The translations under genes were made by a program, and so were the position numbers. This document shows, piece by piece, positions 9,793 through 18,726 of a stretch of DNA of 63,125 nucleotides. Source of the stretch: an uncultured Bacteroidota bacterium (lineage in GTDB: Bacteria; Bacteroidota; Rhodothermia; Balneolales; Balneolaceae); contig CAJXOH010000006.1 in NCBI GenBank assembly GCA_913057895.1, positions 1 to 63,125 of the forward strand, in the 5' to 3' direction. Positions within the stretch are counted from its first letter, which is position 1. Each line of letters begins with the position of its first letter. The notes under the pieces were generated by a model. That model ran no database searches. It was not told the origin of the DNA and saw only the letters and a list, made by a program, of their open reading frames with translations.

Positions 9793-10707
9793 CTATAGTT
9801 CTAATGCGATCCCTGCAGAAAGCACCTGGCTCACTTGAATATCTGGGCTAAAATCTCTGTCGTACACAAGGTCAAATTGAAACGTTGTACGCAAGTACGA
9901 GTTTATACGCCCGATAAACTTATTGCTAAGGTTCACATCCGTTTGATTAAACGGTTCTACTAGCGAAGTAAATGTATCAAGGTTTCCGATGTATTGCACA
10001 TTCTCCATAAGCTCTTCCTTATAGACAAGACCCAAAGTGACTCCTCCTTCATTGCGAACTTTATCTGTACCCGTTAACCCATAGCGAGAACCAATGGAGG
10101 CGCGACGTACATAGGTTTGTTTCAATCCCAATCCAACTTCCAGCGAATATTGCCCCGTAGTCATCGCAAGGCCAGCGTTCTCGGTGAAAACCAGTGGAGA
10201 CAACCATGACGACACAAGTTCATCTGGGGTATTTGGGTCACTGGCATATTTGTACCCCTCATTAAACTGAGTTGACACCATCAAGTTTGCAAAAACATTA
10301 ATTTTACGATTGTCTGGGCTCAAGCTGTAAAGAAATCGATGCCTAAACTCGATGAGATCCTCCGTTTTGCGACCTCCCGTATTTTCAAGTCGCGCATACC
10401 CATATTTCAAAATCAGTCTCGATCCATACTGAAAGCGCTCGTTACGGTATAGATACAGTGCATTGGATTCACCTGTTATTGCCACAGTATTGACACCCCC
10501 TTTGGACCAGTTACGATAACTTGCTTGTGTACCATTAACCCCACCTGCCCATGAAAATTCACCACCCTTAAGAGTGTCTGGGAAAACAATCGATTGTTGT
10601 GCTGACACTGGGGAAATCGATACCAGCATTAGGAGGGAAAAAAGAACACCCGCAAAGAAAACGCTTCCTTCTACATGTTTTTCCCTAAGTGGACGACAAG
10701 GCTCCAT
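9793..10707 (-). CDS. DUF3078-family outer-membrane protein
   Basis: Up to 304 residues. A signal peptide (FFAGVLFSLLMLVSISPVSAQ) occupies about residues 17-37, so an internal start is possible. The mature part matches DUF3078: a GGVNGTQASYRNWSKGG opening followed by alternating amphipathic strands (YGSRLILKYGYARLEN, DLIEFRHRFLYSLS) and a final strand ending in a hydrophobic residue, as in outer-membrane beta-barrels. The family is restricted to Bacteroidota and relatives and has no established role. It is divergent from tRNA-Gln. Confidence 0.8.
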   Translation of the reverse strand: MEPCRPLREKHVEGSVFFAGVLFSLLMLVSISPVSAQQSIVFPDTLKGGEFSWAGGVNGTQASYRNWSKGGVNTVAITGESNALYLYRNERFQYGSRLILKYGYARLENTGGRKTEDLIEFRHRFLYSLSPDNRKINVFANLMVSTQFNEGYKYASDPNTPDELVSSWLSPLVFTENAGLAMTTGQYSLEVGLGLKQTYVRRASIGSRYGLTGTDKVRNEGGVTLGLVYKEELMENVQYIGNLDTFTSLVEPFNQTDVNLSNKFIGRINSYLRTTFQFDLVYDRDFSPDIQVSQVLSAGIALEL

Positions 10708-10823
10708 AATATTCTTTTACGAATGCAGAGTGCACATGTGGAACAACGTTTGTAAGCACCCATGATCATAGAAAGGTAACCATTGGTTGGACATCTTAGC
10801 AACGAGAAGCTATACACTCTTAG

Positions 10824-10854
10824 TTGATTTCCGAATCGGACGTCTTTATATTTA
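10824..10854 (+). promoter_or_regulatory. Candidate promoter of tRNA-Gln (and possibly prs)
   Basis: TTG (10824-10826), 20-base spacer, TATATTTA (10847-10854): five of six matches to the TAnnTTTG -7 box. The predicted transcription start would be about 10860, some 19 bases before the tRNA. A 7-bp inverted repeat (TCCGAAT 10830-10836 / ATTCGGA 10869-10875) overlaps the spacer and the region just before the tRNA. Confidence 0.5.
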
Positions 10855-10878
10855 ATGTTCTGTCAGAAATTCGGACTT

Positions 10879-10949
10879 TGCCCGGTCGTCTAATGGCAGG
10901 ACAGCTGGTTTTGGTCCAGTATGTGGGGGTTCGAGTCCTCCCCGGGCAA
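10879..10949 (+). tRNA. tRNA-Gln (anticodon TTG)
   Basis: A complete cloverleaf of 71 bases. The acceptor stem pairs TGCCCGG (10879-10885) with CCGGGCA (10942-10948), with discriminator A at 10949. The anticodon stem GCTGG/CCAGT encloses the loop TTTTGGT, giving anticodon TTG. The T arm is GGGGG-TTCGAGT-CCTCC. CCA is not encoded. It lies 68 bp upstream of prs in the same direction. Confidence 0.97.
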
Positions 10950-11017
10950 CTACATCTCATGCTTGGAGCTAGTGTCCCAAGCTCAATTGAAACTTACCTG
11001 ATGCGTACGGGGTATTC

Positions 11018-11950
11018 TTGGAATCACCACTCGCCATCTTTGCGGGACGAAGCAATCAAGCTCTAGGGCGTGCTATTGCTGAGCACTATGGTGCATCACT
11101 CGGTGATGTAACCATCAAATCTTTTTCGGACGGTGAGCTCTACATCAAGTTTGAACAAAGTATTCGTGGTGAGGATATATACATCATACAATCTACCCCG
11201 CCACCAAGTGACAATATTTTTGAATTGTTACTTATGCTTGATGCTGCTAAAAGGGCGTCTGTAAGAAGAGTTACTGCTGTAATACCCTATTTTGGATATG
11301 CTCGTCAAGACAGAAAAGACCAACCAAGGGTATCCATTGCAGCCAAACTAATGGCTAACTTAATTGCAGAGGCAGGGGCTGATCGAGTATTAACCATGGA
11401 TCTACATGCCGCTCAAATTCAGGGGTTTTTTGACATCCCTTTGGATCACTTATATGCCAGTCGAGTGTTTATCGATTATTTCACGGCCAATCCCATCGAG
11501 AACCTTGTGGTAGTCGCTCCAGATGTAGGCTCATTAAAAATGGCTCGCTCTTATTCGAAACGTTTGGGTGCAACATTAGCATTTATTGATAAGCGACGTC
11601 CTGCACAAAATGTTGCAGAAGTGATGAACATCATTGGGGACGTTGAAGGAAAAAACGTACTCATCGTGGACGATCTCATCGATACAGCTGGAACGATTAC
11701 AAATGCTGCTGTTGCATTAAAGGAGCGTGGTGCTCTAAGCATACAAGCAGCCTGCACACACCCTATTCTTTCAGGTCCTGCGTTTCAAAGAATCGAGGAC
11801 TCACCCATCGATATGATGCTGGTAACCGATACGGTTCCATTATCTCGCCCCTCAAGCAAGCTTAAAGTGCTGAGTGTGGCTGCCATATTCGCTGAAGCCA
11901 TCCAACGGATTCACACGAATGACACCATCAGTGCATTGTTTAATGACTAA
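11018..11950 (+). CDS. prs: Ribose-phosphate pyrophosphokinase (PRPP synthase)
   Basis: Makes PRPP from ribose 5-phosphate and ATP, for purine, pyrimidine, NAD, histidine and tryptophan synthesis. 310 residues. Family signatures are present: FSDGELYIKF near residue 35, RQDRKDQPR (ATP site, about residue 100), DLHAAQIQGFF (about 130), and the PRPP loop VLIVDDLIDTAGT (about 215-227). The only usable in-frame start is TTG at 11018: an in-frame stop at 10988 precedes it and no ATG or GTG lies between. GGGGT six bases upstream may help. It heads a tRNA-Gln, prs, rplY, pth run that is a common bacterial gene order. Confidence 0.96.
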   Translation: MESPLAIFAGRSNQALGRAIAEHYGASLGDVTIKSFSDGELYIKFEQSIRGEDIYIIQSTPPPSDNIFELLLMLDAAKRASVRRVTAVIPYFGYARQDRKDQPRVSIAAKLMANLIAEAGADRVLTMDLHAAQIQGFFDIPLDHLYASRVFIDYFTANPIENLVVVAPDVGSLKMARSYSKRLGATLAFIDKRRPAQNVAEVMNIIGDVEGKNVLIVDDLIDTAGTITNAAVALKERGALSIQAACTHPILSGPAFQRIEDSPIDMMLVTDTVPLSRPSSKLKVLSVAAIFAEAIQRIHTNDTISALFND

Positions 11951-11996
11951 AATCCATCACGATTCACTGATTATCTACTAACAAAACAATTCAATC

Positions 11997-12686
11997 ATGA
12001 CGCCTCCGGAAGTAACAAAATTAGAAGGAATCAAGCGCGAGCTTGGACGTAAATCAGCGTCCGAACTACGTGCAACTAGACGAGTTCCTGCTGTTTTGTA
12101 TGGCCCAAACGTCACAGATAATATCCACTTTTCGGTCGATGAGATCGCTTTGGAAAAAATTCTGTCCGTGCCTACAACAAAACTGCAAGACATTACCATT
12201 GACGGTCAGAATTACAGAACCCTATTGAAAAATGTGGAGTTTGATCCAATCACGGATAAGCCTTTGCATGCTGATTTCTATGTTCTCAGTGATTCTCATC
12301 CAGTAAGTTTACGTGTACCTATTCGTTTAATTGGGACTCCACGAGGAGTACTTGAAGGTGGTGGACGCATGTTCCAACCCCTCAAAATCATGCGCATCAA
12401 GGTGCTACCTGAGAAAATTCCCGCAGATTTTTCACTCGACGTAAGCCACCTACAAATTGGCGATACAATGAGGGTTTCTGATGTGGAAATGGATGGTATC
12501 ATTCCATTGGATGCAACTACTCGTACTATTGTTGTTATTAAACCGCCAAAAGGAGCACTCGTTGATGCTGCTGCAGAGCTTGAAGAGGAAGAAGGTGAAG
12601 CAGCAGAAGGGGCAGCAGATGGCAATGAAGGTGGGAGCTCAGACTCTGCAGACTCAGGTAGCTCTGACGAAAGCAACGAGTCATAA
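11997..12686 (+). CDS. rplY: 50S ribosomal protein L25 (CTC form)
   Basis: Binds 5S rRNA in the large ribosomal subunit. 229 residues: the N-terminal 5S-binding domain (LRATRRVPAVLYGPN near residues 24-38) followed by the second beta domain of the longer CTC form (VSLRVPIRLIGTPRGVLEGG). The tail from about residue 190 is low-complexity and strongly acidic (runs of Glu, then Ser/Asp), a common feature of this protein in Bacteroidota. It follows prs by 46 bp. A strong hairpin separates it from pth. Confidence 0.95.
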   Translation: MTPPEVTKLEGIKRELGRKSASELRATRRVPAVLYGPNVTDNIHFSVDEIALEKILSVPTTKLQDITIDGQNYRTLLKNVEFDPITDKPLHADFYVLSDSHPVSLRVPIRLIGTPRGVLEGGGRMFQPLKIMRIKVLPEKIPADFSLDVSHLQIGDTMRVSDVEMDGIIPLDATTRTIVVIKPPKGALVDAAAELEEEEGEAAEGAADGNEGGSSDSADSGSSDESNES

Positions 12687-12692
12687 CACACT

Positions 12693-12744
12693 CATGAATG
12701 TCATTGAAAGGAAGGCCTCTTCCCATTTGATGACACTCTTCATG
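12693..12744 (+). promoter_or_regulatory. Long three-segment hairpin between rplY and pth
   Basis: The 63-bp gap folds almost completely. CATGAA (12693-12698) pairs with TTCATG (12739-12744), TGTCAT (12699-12704) with ATGACA (12730-12735), and GGAAG (12710-12714) with CTTCC (12719-12723) around a GCCT loop. That is 17 base pairs with small interruptions. No T-run follows, so it is not a classical intrinsic terminator. It ends 5 bases before the first possible pth start codon. An RNase processing site, a translation control element or a factor-binding leader are possible. Confidence 0.6.
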
Positions 12745-12755
12745 ACATCTTGACA

Positions 12756-13343
12756 ATGAAAATGATCACAGGACTCGGCAATCCAGGCAATGCATATTGG
12801 GACACCCGTCACAATGTTGGGTTCGATATTGCCGATGCCCTGATTGATCAATATGGTCAGGGTGAGATATCCAAAAGTGGGACCTATGAGATGGTGGAAT
12901 GTCGTTTCAAAGGTCAATCATTTCTGGTCATGAAGCCGATGACGTTCATGAATCGAAGTGGTAGCGCTGTAACCAAAGCTCTTGCTCATTCTCAAAGCAG
13001 ATTGGAGGAAATGATTGTCTGTTATGACGATTTAAATCTCCCTCTTGGCGACATCCGAATGAAACAAAATGGAAGCGCTGGTGGACACAATGGTGTTCAA
13101 GACATCATTGACCAAACAGGGTCAAGAGAATTCCCAAGACTACGCTTTGGGATTGGGAATGATTTTCCTCGTGGAATGCAGGTGGAATATGTGCTTTCGA
13201 GATTTTCTTCCGCCGAAAAAGAGGTTGTGGAACAAAGCATCGACCAAGCTGTGGACGCTTTAACAACCTACATACGTGCAGACCTAACCACGGCGATGAA
13301 CCACTTTAACAAGAAGACTATACAACCAAAAACTCAAACATAA
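12756..13343 (+). CDS. pth: Peptidyl-tRNA hydrolase
   Basis: Releases tRNA from peptidyl-tRNA that drops off ribosomes. About 195 residues. It has GLGNPG near the start, the catalytic histidine in DTRHN (about residue 19), the aspartate in [10 protein letters not shown], and the GGHNG/QDI loop. ATG codons at 12750, 12756 and 12762 are all in frame; 12756 ([11 protein letters not shown]) gives the usual family N-terminus. The hairpin at 12693-12744 sits directly before these starts. hppA begins 4 bp after the stop. Confidence 0.95.
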   Translation: MKMITGLGNPGNAYWDTRHNVGFDIADALIDQYGQGEISKSGTYEMVECRFKGQSFLVMKPMTFMNRSGSAVTKALAHSQSRLEEMIVCYDDLNLPLGDIRMKQNGSAGGHNGVQDIIDQTGSREFPRLRFGIGNDFPRGMQVEYVLSRFSSAEKEVVEQSIDQAVDALTTYIRADLTTAMNHFNKKTIQPKTQT

Positions 13344-13347
13344 ACTC

Positions 13348-15540
13348 ATGTTAATCACACTCATCTCTCTGATACCTGCAGCAGGTATCCTAGCCTTGCT
13401 GTTCACGGCAATCAAAAGCCAGTGGGTAGCCAAGCAAGAGGTTGGAACAGACAAAATGGCTCGTATTGCAGAAAGCATTACACAAGGGGCCATGGCATTC
13501 CTCAAAGCGGAATATCGAATCTTGGCAATTTTCGTGGTGTTGGTAGCCGCGCTACTCGGATTCTCTGCCGACGCTGAAACCTCTTCACCTTTTGTCGCCC
13601 TTTCATTTATTGTGGGTGCTGTATGTTCAGGTCTCGCTGGATTCATTGGAATGCGAGTTGCGACTAAGGCAAACGTACGAACGACACACGCAGCCCGTAC
13701 AAGTCTGGGCGCAGGCCTTAATGTTGCCTTTGCAGGTGGCTCTGTAATGGGACTTGGTGTTGTAGGTCTCGGTCTACTTGGTCTTGGAAGTCTATTTTTC
13801 CTCTATCAGAATATGTTTGGCCTCGAGGTAGATGGAGTTAATAAGGTGCTTACTGTTATCACTAGTTTCTCTTTTGGAGCATCTTCCATCGCCCTTTTTG
13901 CCCGTGTTGGTGGTGGTATTTATACCAAAGCTGCCGATGTAGGAGCTGACCTTGTGGGGAAAGTTGAAGCTGGTATTCCTGAAGATCACCCACTCAATCC
14001 AGCCACAATTGCCGATAATGTTGGTGATAATGTTGGTGACGTTGCCGGAATGGGCGCCGATCTTTTTGAGTCCTATGTAGGTTCGATCATCGGTGCCATG
14101 GTATTAGGAGCTGCCTTTATGGTTGTGCCTAGCTTCGCTGAAAGCGTTGACTTTGGAGGCTTGAATGCTGTTATCCTACCAATGATTCTAGCGGGAGTTG
14201 GAATTGTTACGTCCATCATTGGAACCTTCTTTGTACGTGTGAAAGAGGGTGGAAATCCACAAAAAGCACTAAACATTGGTGAGTTTTCCTCAGCAATCAT
14301 CATGCTTGTTGCCTCGTTTTTCCTCATTACATGGCTACTACCCGCTGAATGGACATTTAATGGCAAGGAGTACAGTGCTCTAGGTGTCTTTTGGGCTACA
14401 TTGTTTGGTCTAGGTGCAGGACTTTCGATTGGATTAATTACAGAGTATTACACAGGTACTGGGACTCGTCCTGTGCTTTCTATCGTACGTCAGTCCGTAA
14501 CTGGATCTGCAACAAATATCATTGCCGGACTTGGTGTTGGGATGATCTCTACTGCAATCCCTATCATCATCATAGCAGCTGCAATTTTAGGTGCTTACCA
14601 CTTTGCAGGGCTTTACGGGATTGCAATTGCGGCTGTTGGTATGCTATCAAATACTGGGGTGCAGTTGGCTGTTGATGCGTATGGTCCTATCTCAGATAAT
14701 GCTGGTGGTATTGCTGAAATGGCTGAACTGCCAAAAGAAGTTCGACAGCGTACTGATAAATTGGATGCTGTTGGAAATACAACTGCTGCCATTGGAAAAG
14801 GGTTTGCCATTGGATCTGCTGCATTGACAGCTTTGGCGTTGTTCTCAGCTTTCATTACTTCCTACAACATCGCAAATCCAGACAATCCACTCGTATCTAT
14901 TTCGATCACCAATCCTAGTGTGATGGCCTCTCTATTTGTAGGTGCAATGTTGCCATTCCTCTTCTCTGCACTTTCGATGCAGGCTGTAGGTCGTGCAGCA
15001 ATGTCTATGATTGAAGAGGTTCGTCGTCAGTTTAATACGATTCCAGAACTTCGTGCAGCTTTAGATGTCATGAAGAAAAACGAAGGCAAAGAAATGGATG
15101 CGTGGAGTGCTGCAGATCGCAAGGTCTTTGATGCAGCTGATGGAAAAGCTGAGTATGCAAAATGCGTTGAGATTTCCACAACTGCTTCTATCCGTGAGAT
15201 GGTCCTTCCTGGATTACTTGCTGTAGCTGTTCCTGTTGCTTTTGGGTTCCTAGGTGGAGCCGAAATGCTTGGTGGACTTCTTGCAGGTGTAACAGCTTCT
15301 GGTGTTTTGATGGCGCTATTCCAGTCTAATGCAGGTGGTGCATGGGATAATGCCAAGAAAATGGTCGAAGAAGGTGTCGAGATCAATGGCGAGATGTATT
15401 ACAAGGGTTCTGAACCTCATAAAGCAGCTGTTGTTGGGGATACGGTTGGTGATCCATTCAAGGATACATCTGGACCTTCACTCAACATCTTGATCAAACT
15501 TATGTCTGTTGTGGCACTTGTCATTGCCAGCATGATTTAA
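13348..15540 (+). CDS. hppA: K+-dependent membrane-bound pyrophosphatase (H+ or Na+ pump)
   Basis: Couples pyrophosphate hydrolysis to ion export. 730 residues with about 16 membrane helices. The pyrophosphate-binding acidic motifs are seen around residues 190-235 ([19 protein letters not shown], then DNVGDNVGD) and again near the C-terminus ([17 protein letters not shown]). [10 protein letters not shown] carries alanine at the position that is lysine in K+-independent enzymes, so this is a K+-dependent form by established family rules. Whether it pumps H+, Na+ or both cannot be decided by eye. It starts 4 bp after pth, so the two are probably translated from one message. Confidence 0.95.
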   Translation: MLITLISLIPAAGILALLFTAIKSQWVAKQEVGTDKMARIAESITQGAMAFLKAEYRILAIFVVLVAALLGFSADAETSSPFVALSFIVGAVCSGLAGFIGMRVATKANVRTTHAARTSLGAGLNVAFAGGSVMGLGVVGLGLLGLGSLFFLYQNMFGLEVDGVNKVLTVITSFSFGASSIALFARVGGGIYTKAADVGADLVGKVEAGIPEDHPLNPATIADNVGDNVGDVAGMGADLFESYVGSIIGAMVLGAAFMVVPSFAESVDFGGLNAVILPMILAGVGIVTSIIGTFFVRVKEGGNPQKALNIGEFSSAIIMLVASFFLITWLLPAEWTFNGKEYSALGVFWATLFGLGAGLSIGLITEYYTGTGTRPVLSIVRQSVTGSATNIIAGLGVGMISTAIPIIIIAAAILGAYHFAGLYGIAIAAVGMLSNTGVQLAVDAYGPISDNAGGIAEMAELPKEVRQRTDKLDAVGNTTAAIGKGFAIGSAALTALALFSAFITSYNIANPDNPLVSISITNPSVMASLFVGAMLPFLFSALSMQAVGRAAMSMIEEVRRQFNTIPELRAALDVMKKNEGKEMDAWSAADRKVFDAADGKAEYAKCVEISTTASIREMVLPGLLAVAVPVAFGFLGGAEMLGGLLAGVTASGVLMALFQSNAGGAWDNAKKMVEEGVEINGEMYYKGSEPHKAAVVGDTVGDPFKDTSGPSLNILIKLMSVVALVIASMI

Positions 15541-15544
15541 GTCT

Positions 15545-16252
15545 ATGTATATACTCAAGTGGATTTTTGACCATGACTTGAGACTTAATGATTTGATTCA
15601 TCCCCCACTTTCACAAACGGGGGATGAACCATCTCATTCCACACACTCGGATCGCACCCTAGAAGACTTTTTAGCTCCCGATCCTACCTATTCAAGGTTT
15701 TATTTTAGCTCAACAAAGGTAGATGCAGAACACTTTGGGCTGAGCATCTATCCTTTTATCGAAACCTTTTTCCAAGGTCTTGAGGATTATTTTGGGGATG
15801 TCAGTCGGTGGACAACGAGAGGTTCACAATCATCCATGTTCAAGGCGTTTCAATCCCTTTACCACGGCCAGTGTTTGATACTTTCCCCTGTTGGCACAGA
15901 AGTAGATCCAGACATACTACGTTCCATGAGTATCACCAGCGGAGAAGAGCCAACGAAACATCGCACCCTACTTGGAGATCAGCTCCAAAAAGGTCATACG
16001 GTATTATTCAAAGAGCAGTCCCATCATGGCTATGATGTACAAATGTATACTCCGAGGAATATCTATGGTGACCTATTTGCCTTCATGAAAGAGCTCTCAT
16101 TCTCCGATCCTGAACAAACACCCACTCGATTGTTTAGTATTAACGCCAAGCGAATGCGATCAGAACGTCAATTCTATTTTGAAATGTGGAGTCTTGATCA
16201 GCCACCTCATGGGTTTGAAGAGGTATTCCCCCAAACGGACGCACCATATTGA
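15545..16252 (+). CDS. Hypothetical protein, no family recognised
   Basis: 235 residues, cytoplasmic in appearance (no signal peptide or membrane helix). The start ATG lies 4 bp after the hppA stop, which supports it as a real, cotranscribed gene. The middle contains FSSTKVDAEHFGLSIYPFIET and MYTPRNIYGDLFAFMKEL, alternating hydrophobic and charged segments typical of a mixed alpha/beta fold. I cannot assign a domain. Its last 46 bp overlap the convergent propeller gene. Confidence 0.65.
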   Translation: MYILKWIFDHDLRLNDLIHPPLSQTGDEPSHSTHSDRTLEDFLAPDPTYSRFYFSSTKVDAEHFGLSIYPFIETFFQGLEDYFGDVSRWTTRGSQSSMFKAFQSLYHGQCLILSPVGTEVDPDILRSMSITSGEEPTKHRTLLGDQLQKGHTVLFKEQSHHGYDVQMYTPRNIYGDLFAFMKELSFSDPEQTPTRLFSINAKRMRSERQFYFEMWSLDQPPHGFEEVFPQTDAPY

Positions 16253-17343
16253 TAGCTACTTGGTAGCTTATAGCGAATCACATGTGTCGATTCAGAATCC
16301 TCATCGACATAATGAAGGAAAACCCCCTCACTCCCGACCACAAACTCACTAAACACCTCGCCTGTTCGAATTGAGTGAACATAGTCACCCGTTTGATTGT
16401 CATATACATCTATTCTAGTCATCAACCCATCCGTTCGACCTGAAAATGAGACCCATAAATCATTTTGAACCGAATGAATATTACCGATGGACCGCCTAGC
16501 CTTTGGATTGATTGTAAAATAGCGACCTAAGTCATTTTCACCCTGCACAAGTAGCTTCTCATTTTTTTCAAATCCCATGAGAGTACGACTCCATCGAAGA
16601 GTACCATCAGGTGCATAGCTTCGTAAATAATCAAAGTAAAAAGCTCCAAATACTAGGTGATTTTGAGCACACACGATTGCTCCATCACGATGAAAAATTG
16701 ACGACTCATGAAAGCGTGAGACTCGCTGAAAATGTGATCGTATGGTATGATTGGAGTCAACATAGGCTAACATGCCTTTGATATGATGATTCTCCAATAG
16801 CACATAAAACGATCCATCTTTACACGTTGCCAGTCTTGAGGGAGTCACATTCTCTAGGTCAATATTTTGTGTCCATTCCCCTTTTCGAGACCACTCACTT
16901 ACTCTTTGATTTACAACATCTGTCAATAATACACCTTCTGGTGAGGGTTGAATGTCAAACAGATTGCCGACTTGGTGTGCTCCTTCTCCGAGTGGATATA
17001 TCCATTCCTCAGCATATGCTTGATGCAATCCTGATGAAAAATCAAACGCAATAACGCTTTCCCTTCGAAAGTCTAAGAAGCCAATCGATTTTGGCCCAAG
17101 TAGCGTCATTCTATTGAGGAAGTAGTACCCTTTTTTCTGTAAATCTAGCGTATCAATGGGCTCGCCTAGATCAACCCATTGGTATTTATTGGTTGTTTGT
17201 GGTTCACTATTCGATAGTGATTGAGCTTGTATGTACGCTGGTAGTGACGCCAGAAGGGATAGTGTAAGAACCCATCGATAAGATCTGCAGAGTCGAACAA
17301 ACGACCCTGCAGATGTGATTACCAAGCCATTCATCGAGACCAC
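16207..17343 (-). CDS. Exported 6-bladed beta-propeller (NHL/TolB-like) protein
   Basis: Up to 378 residues. A signal peptide (YRWVLTLSLLASLPAYIQAQ) ends near residue 41; a start at an internal codon is possible. The mature protein has repeated blade-like units of about 45 residues (GNLFDIQPSPEGVLLTDVVNQRVSEW, then PSRLATCKDGSFYVLLEN, and IGNIHSVQNDLWVSFSG), as in the 6-bladed propeller proteins frequent in Bacteroidota. It overlaps the small cysteine-rich gene upstream by 13 bp, so they are translationally linked. Role unknown; ligand sensing or protein binding at the envelope is an inference. Confidence 0.7.
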   Translation of the reverse strand: MVSMNGLVITSAGSFVRLCRSYRWVLTLSLLASLPAYIQAQSLSNSEPQTTNKYQWVDLGEPIDTLDLQKKGYYFLNRMTLLGPKSIGFLDFRRESVIAFDFSSGLHQAYAEEWIYPLGEGAHQVGNLFDIQPSPEGVLLTDVVNQRVSEWSRKGEWTQNIDLENVTPSRLATCKDGSFYVLLENHHIKGMLAYVDSNHTIRSHFQRVSRFHESSIFHRDGAIVCAQNHLVFGAFYFDYLRSYAPDGTLRWSRTLMGFEKNEKLLVQGENDLGRYFTINPKARRSIGNIHSVQNDLWVSFSGRTDGLMTRIDVYDNQTGDYVHSIRTGEVFSEFVVGSEGVFLHYVDEDSESTHVIRYKLPSSYQYGASVWGNTSSNP

Positions 17344-17738
17344 ACTGTATTATTGCGAGATTTCTCGCCTGTACAATGTCTTGTCAACGTGAAACCAAAA
17401 ATTTGAAAGATGACATAGGATTTACAGTACTGATCTCGGCCTGAACAGCCCATTCGTTGACAAGGTCCAGGGCCCCAAAAGGCATCTTCAGATGCAGCGA
17501 GATTCATAAGTTCTGCAACATATCCTCGTTGATCCATTCGGAAGGATGCGTCTGGACGAATCACGGTATTTGGTGAACACTCAAATACTGATCCACGCTC
17601 AGTTGTCAAGATAACTGGGGTGTCTGAATGAAGTGCAGGATCTAGGGGTATTGAGGCTAGCGTAGAAGAAGGCTGTACGAAAAGTCCAATCAAGAGCACA
17701 GACAATCCTACAGAGGAACGCCATAAGTATGTTTTCAT
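17331..17738 (-). CDS. Small secreted cysteine-rich protein, NVEALA-like
   Basis: About 135 residues from the ATG at 17738 (an upstream in-frame start at 17774 would add 12 residues before the signal peptide). The signal peptide is SSVGLSVLLIGLFVQPSSTLAS. The mature part has five cysteines, four of them in the last 45 residues (GPCQRMGC, then YCK and RHC), just after AELMNLAASEDAFWG. That arrangement resembles the short NVEALA-type peptides of Bacteroidota, which are also encoded next to 6-bladed propeller proteins. The resemblance is by eye and not proven. The stop overlaps the propeller gene start by 13 bp. Confidence 0.55.
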   Translation of the reverse strand: MKTYLWRSSVGLSVLLIGLFVQPSSTLASIPLDPALHSDTPVILTTERGSVFECSPNTVIRPDASFRMDQRGYVAELMNLAASEDAFWGPGPCQRMGCSGRDQYCKSYVIFQIFGFTLTRHCTGEKSRNNTVWSR

Positions 17739-17863
17739 GAGAGTGGTGATTGTAGAGTTGGGATTAAGAGACATGGGTGAATAGACAGGCTATTCAAAGC
17801 CAATGCCTTTGCGTCTCTTTCAGAACCCTTTACTCACCAATCCTTACATGAGTTGGAGCAATT

Positions 17864-18685
17864 TTACTGCTTGCGGCAAAAAAAGATCATGCGTGATGAC
17901 ATCTGTGGATCAAAGGGTTGTCCATCATAATGCCCTGCCATCACCTCTATAGAGAGTCCAACTTCCGAAAATTGTTTTTCAAACCACGCTTGAGGATGTA
18001 AACGAACTTCTTCTCGGGCATGATACTCAGTGGGTAAGTCTTCATGTATAGACAGTTGATCTTCATCCGAACTCCCCATCTCTTTTTTTACAAAATGCAT
18101 CTCCTTTACGACTCGATCCACATGAAGCGATCGTTCGATATGAACATTATACCCAGGAATCGATTGCTCTTCACTCTTCTGGAGATTTGATACAACCCAC
18201 GTTGGGTTCATCGTGTCCATCACAAACCATCCTTGTGGTTCCATCATAGTAGCAACAGCCTCAAGTACTCGTCGGTCATCTGCAGGGTTCACAAAGTACC
18301 CAAACGACGTAAATAGATTGAAAATGCCATCAAATGTTGTGGGTAATGGCTCTCGCATATCCCCTTTTAGAAACGTTATGGAGCCTGATACATCTGCTTG
18401 GTCAGCTTTTTCACGAGCATCTTTCAACGATTGCTCAGATAAATCTAGCCCTGTCACCGTGAACCCACGCTTTGCAAGTGCAATAGAATGTCTCCCACGA
18501 CCACAACCTAGGTCTAATACTTGAGCGGGAGGGTTGATTTGGAGGTCTCGCTCTAGCCACTCGACAAGTTGTATGGCCTCTTGACCATCACGATGGGCAT
18601 ACAATAACTTATAGAACTGTGTGTCGAACCACGTAGCATACCAAGGTTTAGTTTCTTGTGAATTTGATGTAGATCCTTGGGGCAT
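17864..18685 (-). CDS. Class I SAM-dependent methyltransferase
   Basis: 273 residues. The SAM-binding motif I is VLDLGCGRGRHSIALAKRG (about residues 56-74), followed by VTGLDLSEQSL (motif acidic residue) and ITFLKGDMRE. The GIFNLFTSFGYF segment is motif IV-like. This matches a family of stand-alone methyltransferases annotated with unknown substrate. It is divergent from pyrF with a gap of about 41 bp. No partner gene indicates the substrate. Confidence 0.85.
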   Translation of the reverse strand: MPQGSTSNSQETKPWYATWFDTQFYKLLYAHRDGQEAIQLVEWLERDLQINPPAQVLDLGCGRGRHSIALAKRGFTVTGLDLSEQSLKDAREKADQADVSGSITFLKGDMREPLPTTFDGIFNLFTSFGYFVNPADDRRVLEAVATMMEPQGWFVMDTMNPTWVVSNLQKSEEQSIPGYNVHIERSLHVDRVVKEMHFVKKEMGSSDEDQLSIHEDLPTEYHAREEVRLHPQAWFEKQFSEVGLSIEVMAGHYDGQPFDPQMSSRMIFFCRKQ

Positions 18686-18712
18686 AAAACGGGGGTTATT
18701 CGTGGGTTTTCG

Positions 18713-18720
18713 TAACTTTG
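18713..18720 (+). promoter_or_regulatory. Perfect TAnnTTTG -7 box just before pyrF
   Basis: TAACTTTG matches the Bacteroidota -7 consensus at every fixed position. The pyrF ATG is at 18727, so transcription would start at or next to the start codon (a leaderless message). No TTG -33 element is present at 17-23 bases upstream, which weakens the call. Confidence 0.3.
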
Positions 18721-18726
18721 CGCATC

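Noticed and set aside
10961..10982. Terminator after tRNA-Gln
   Set aside because: GCTTGG/CCAAGC forms a 6-bp stem but no T-run follows.
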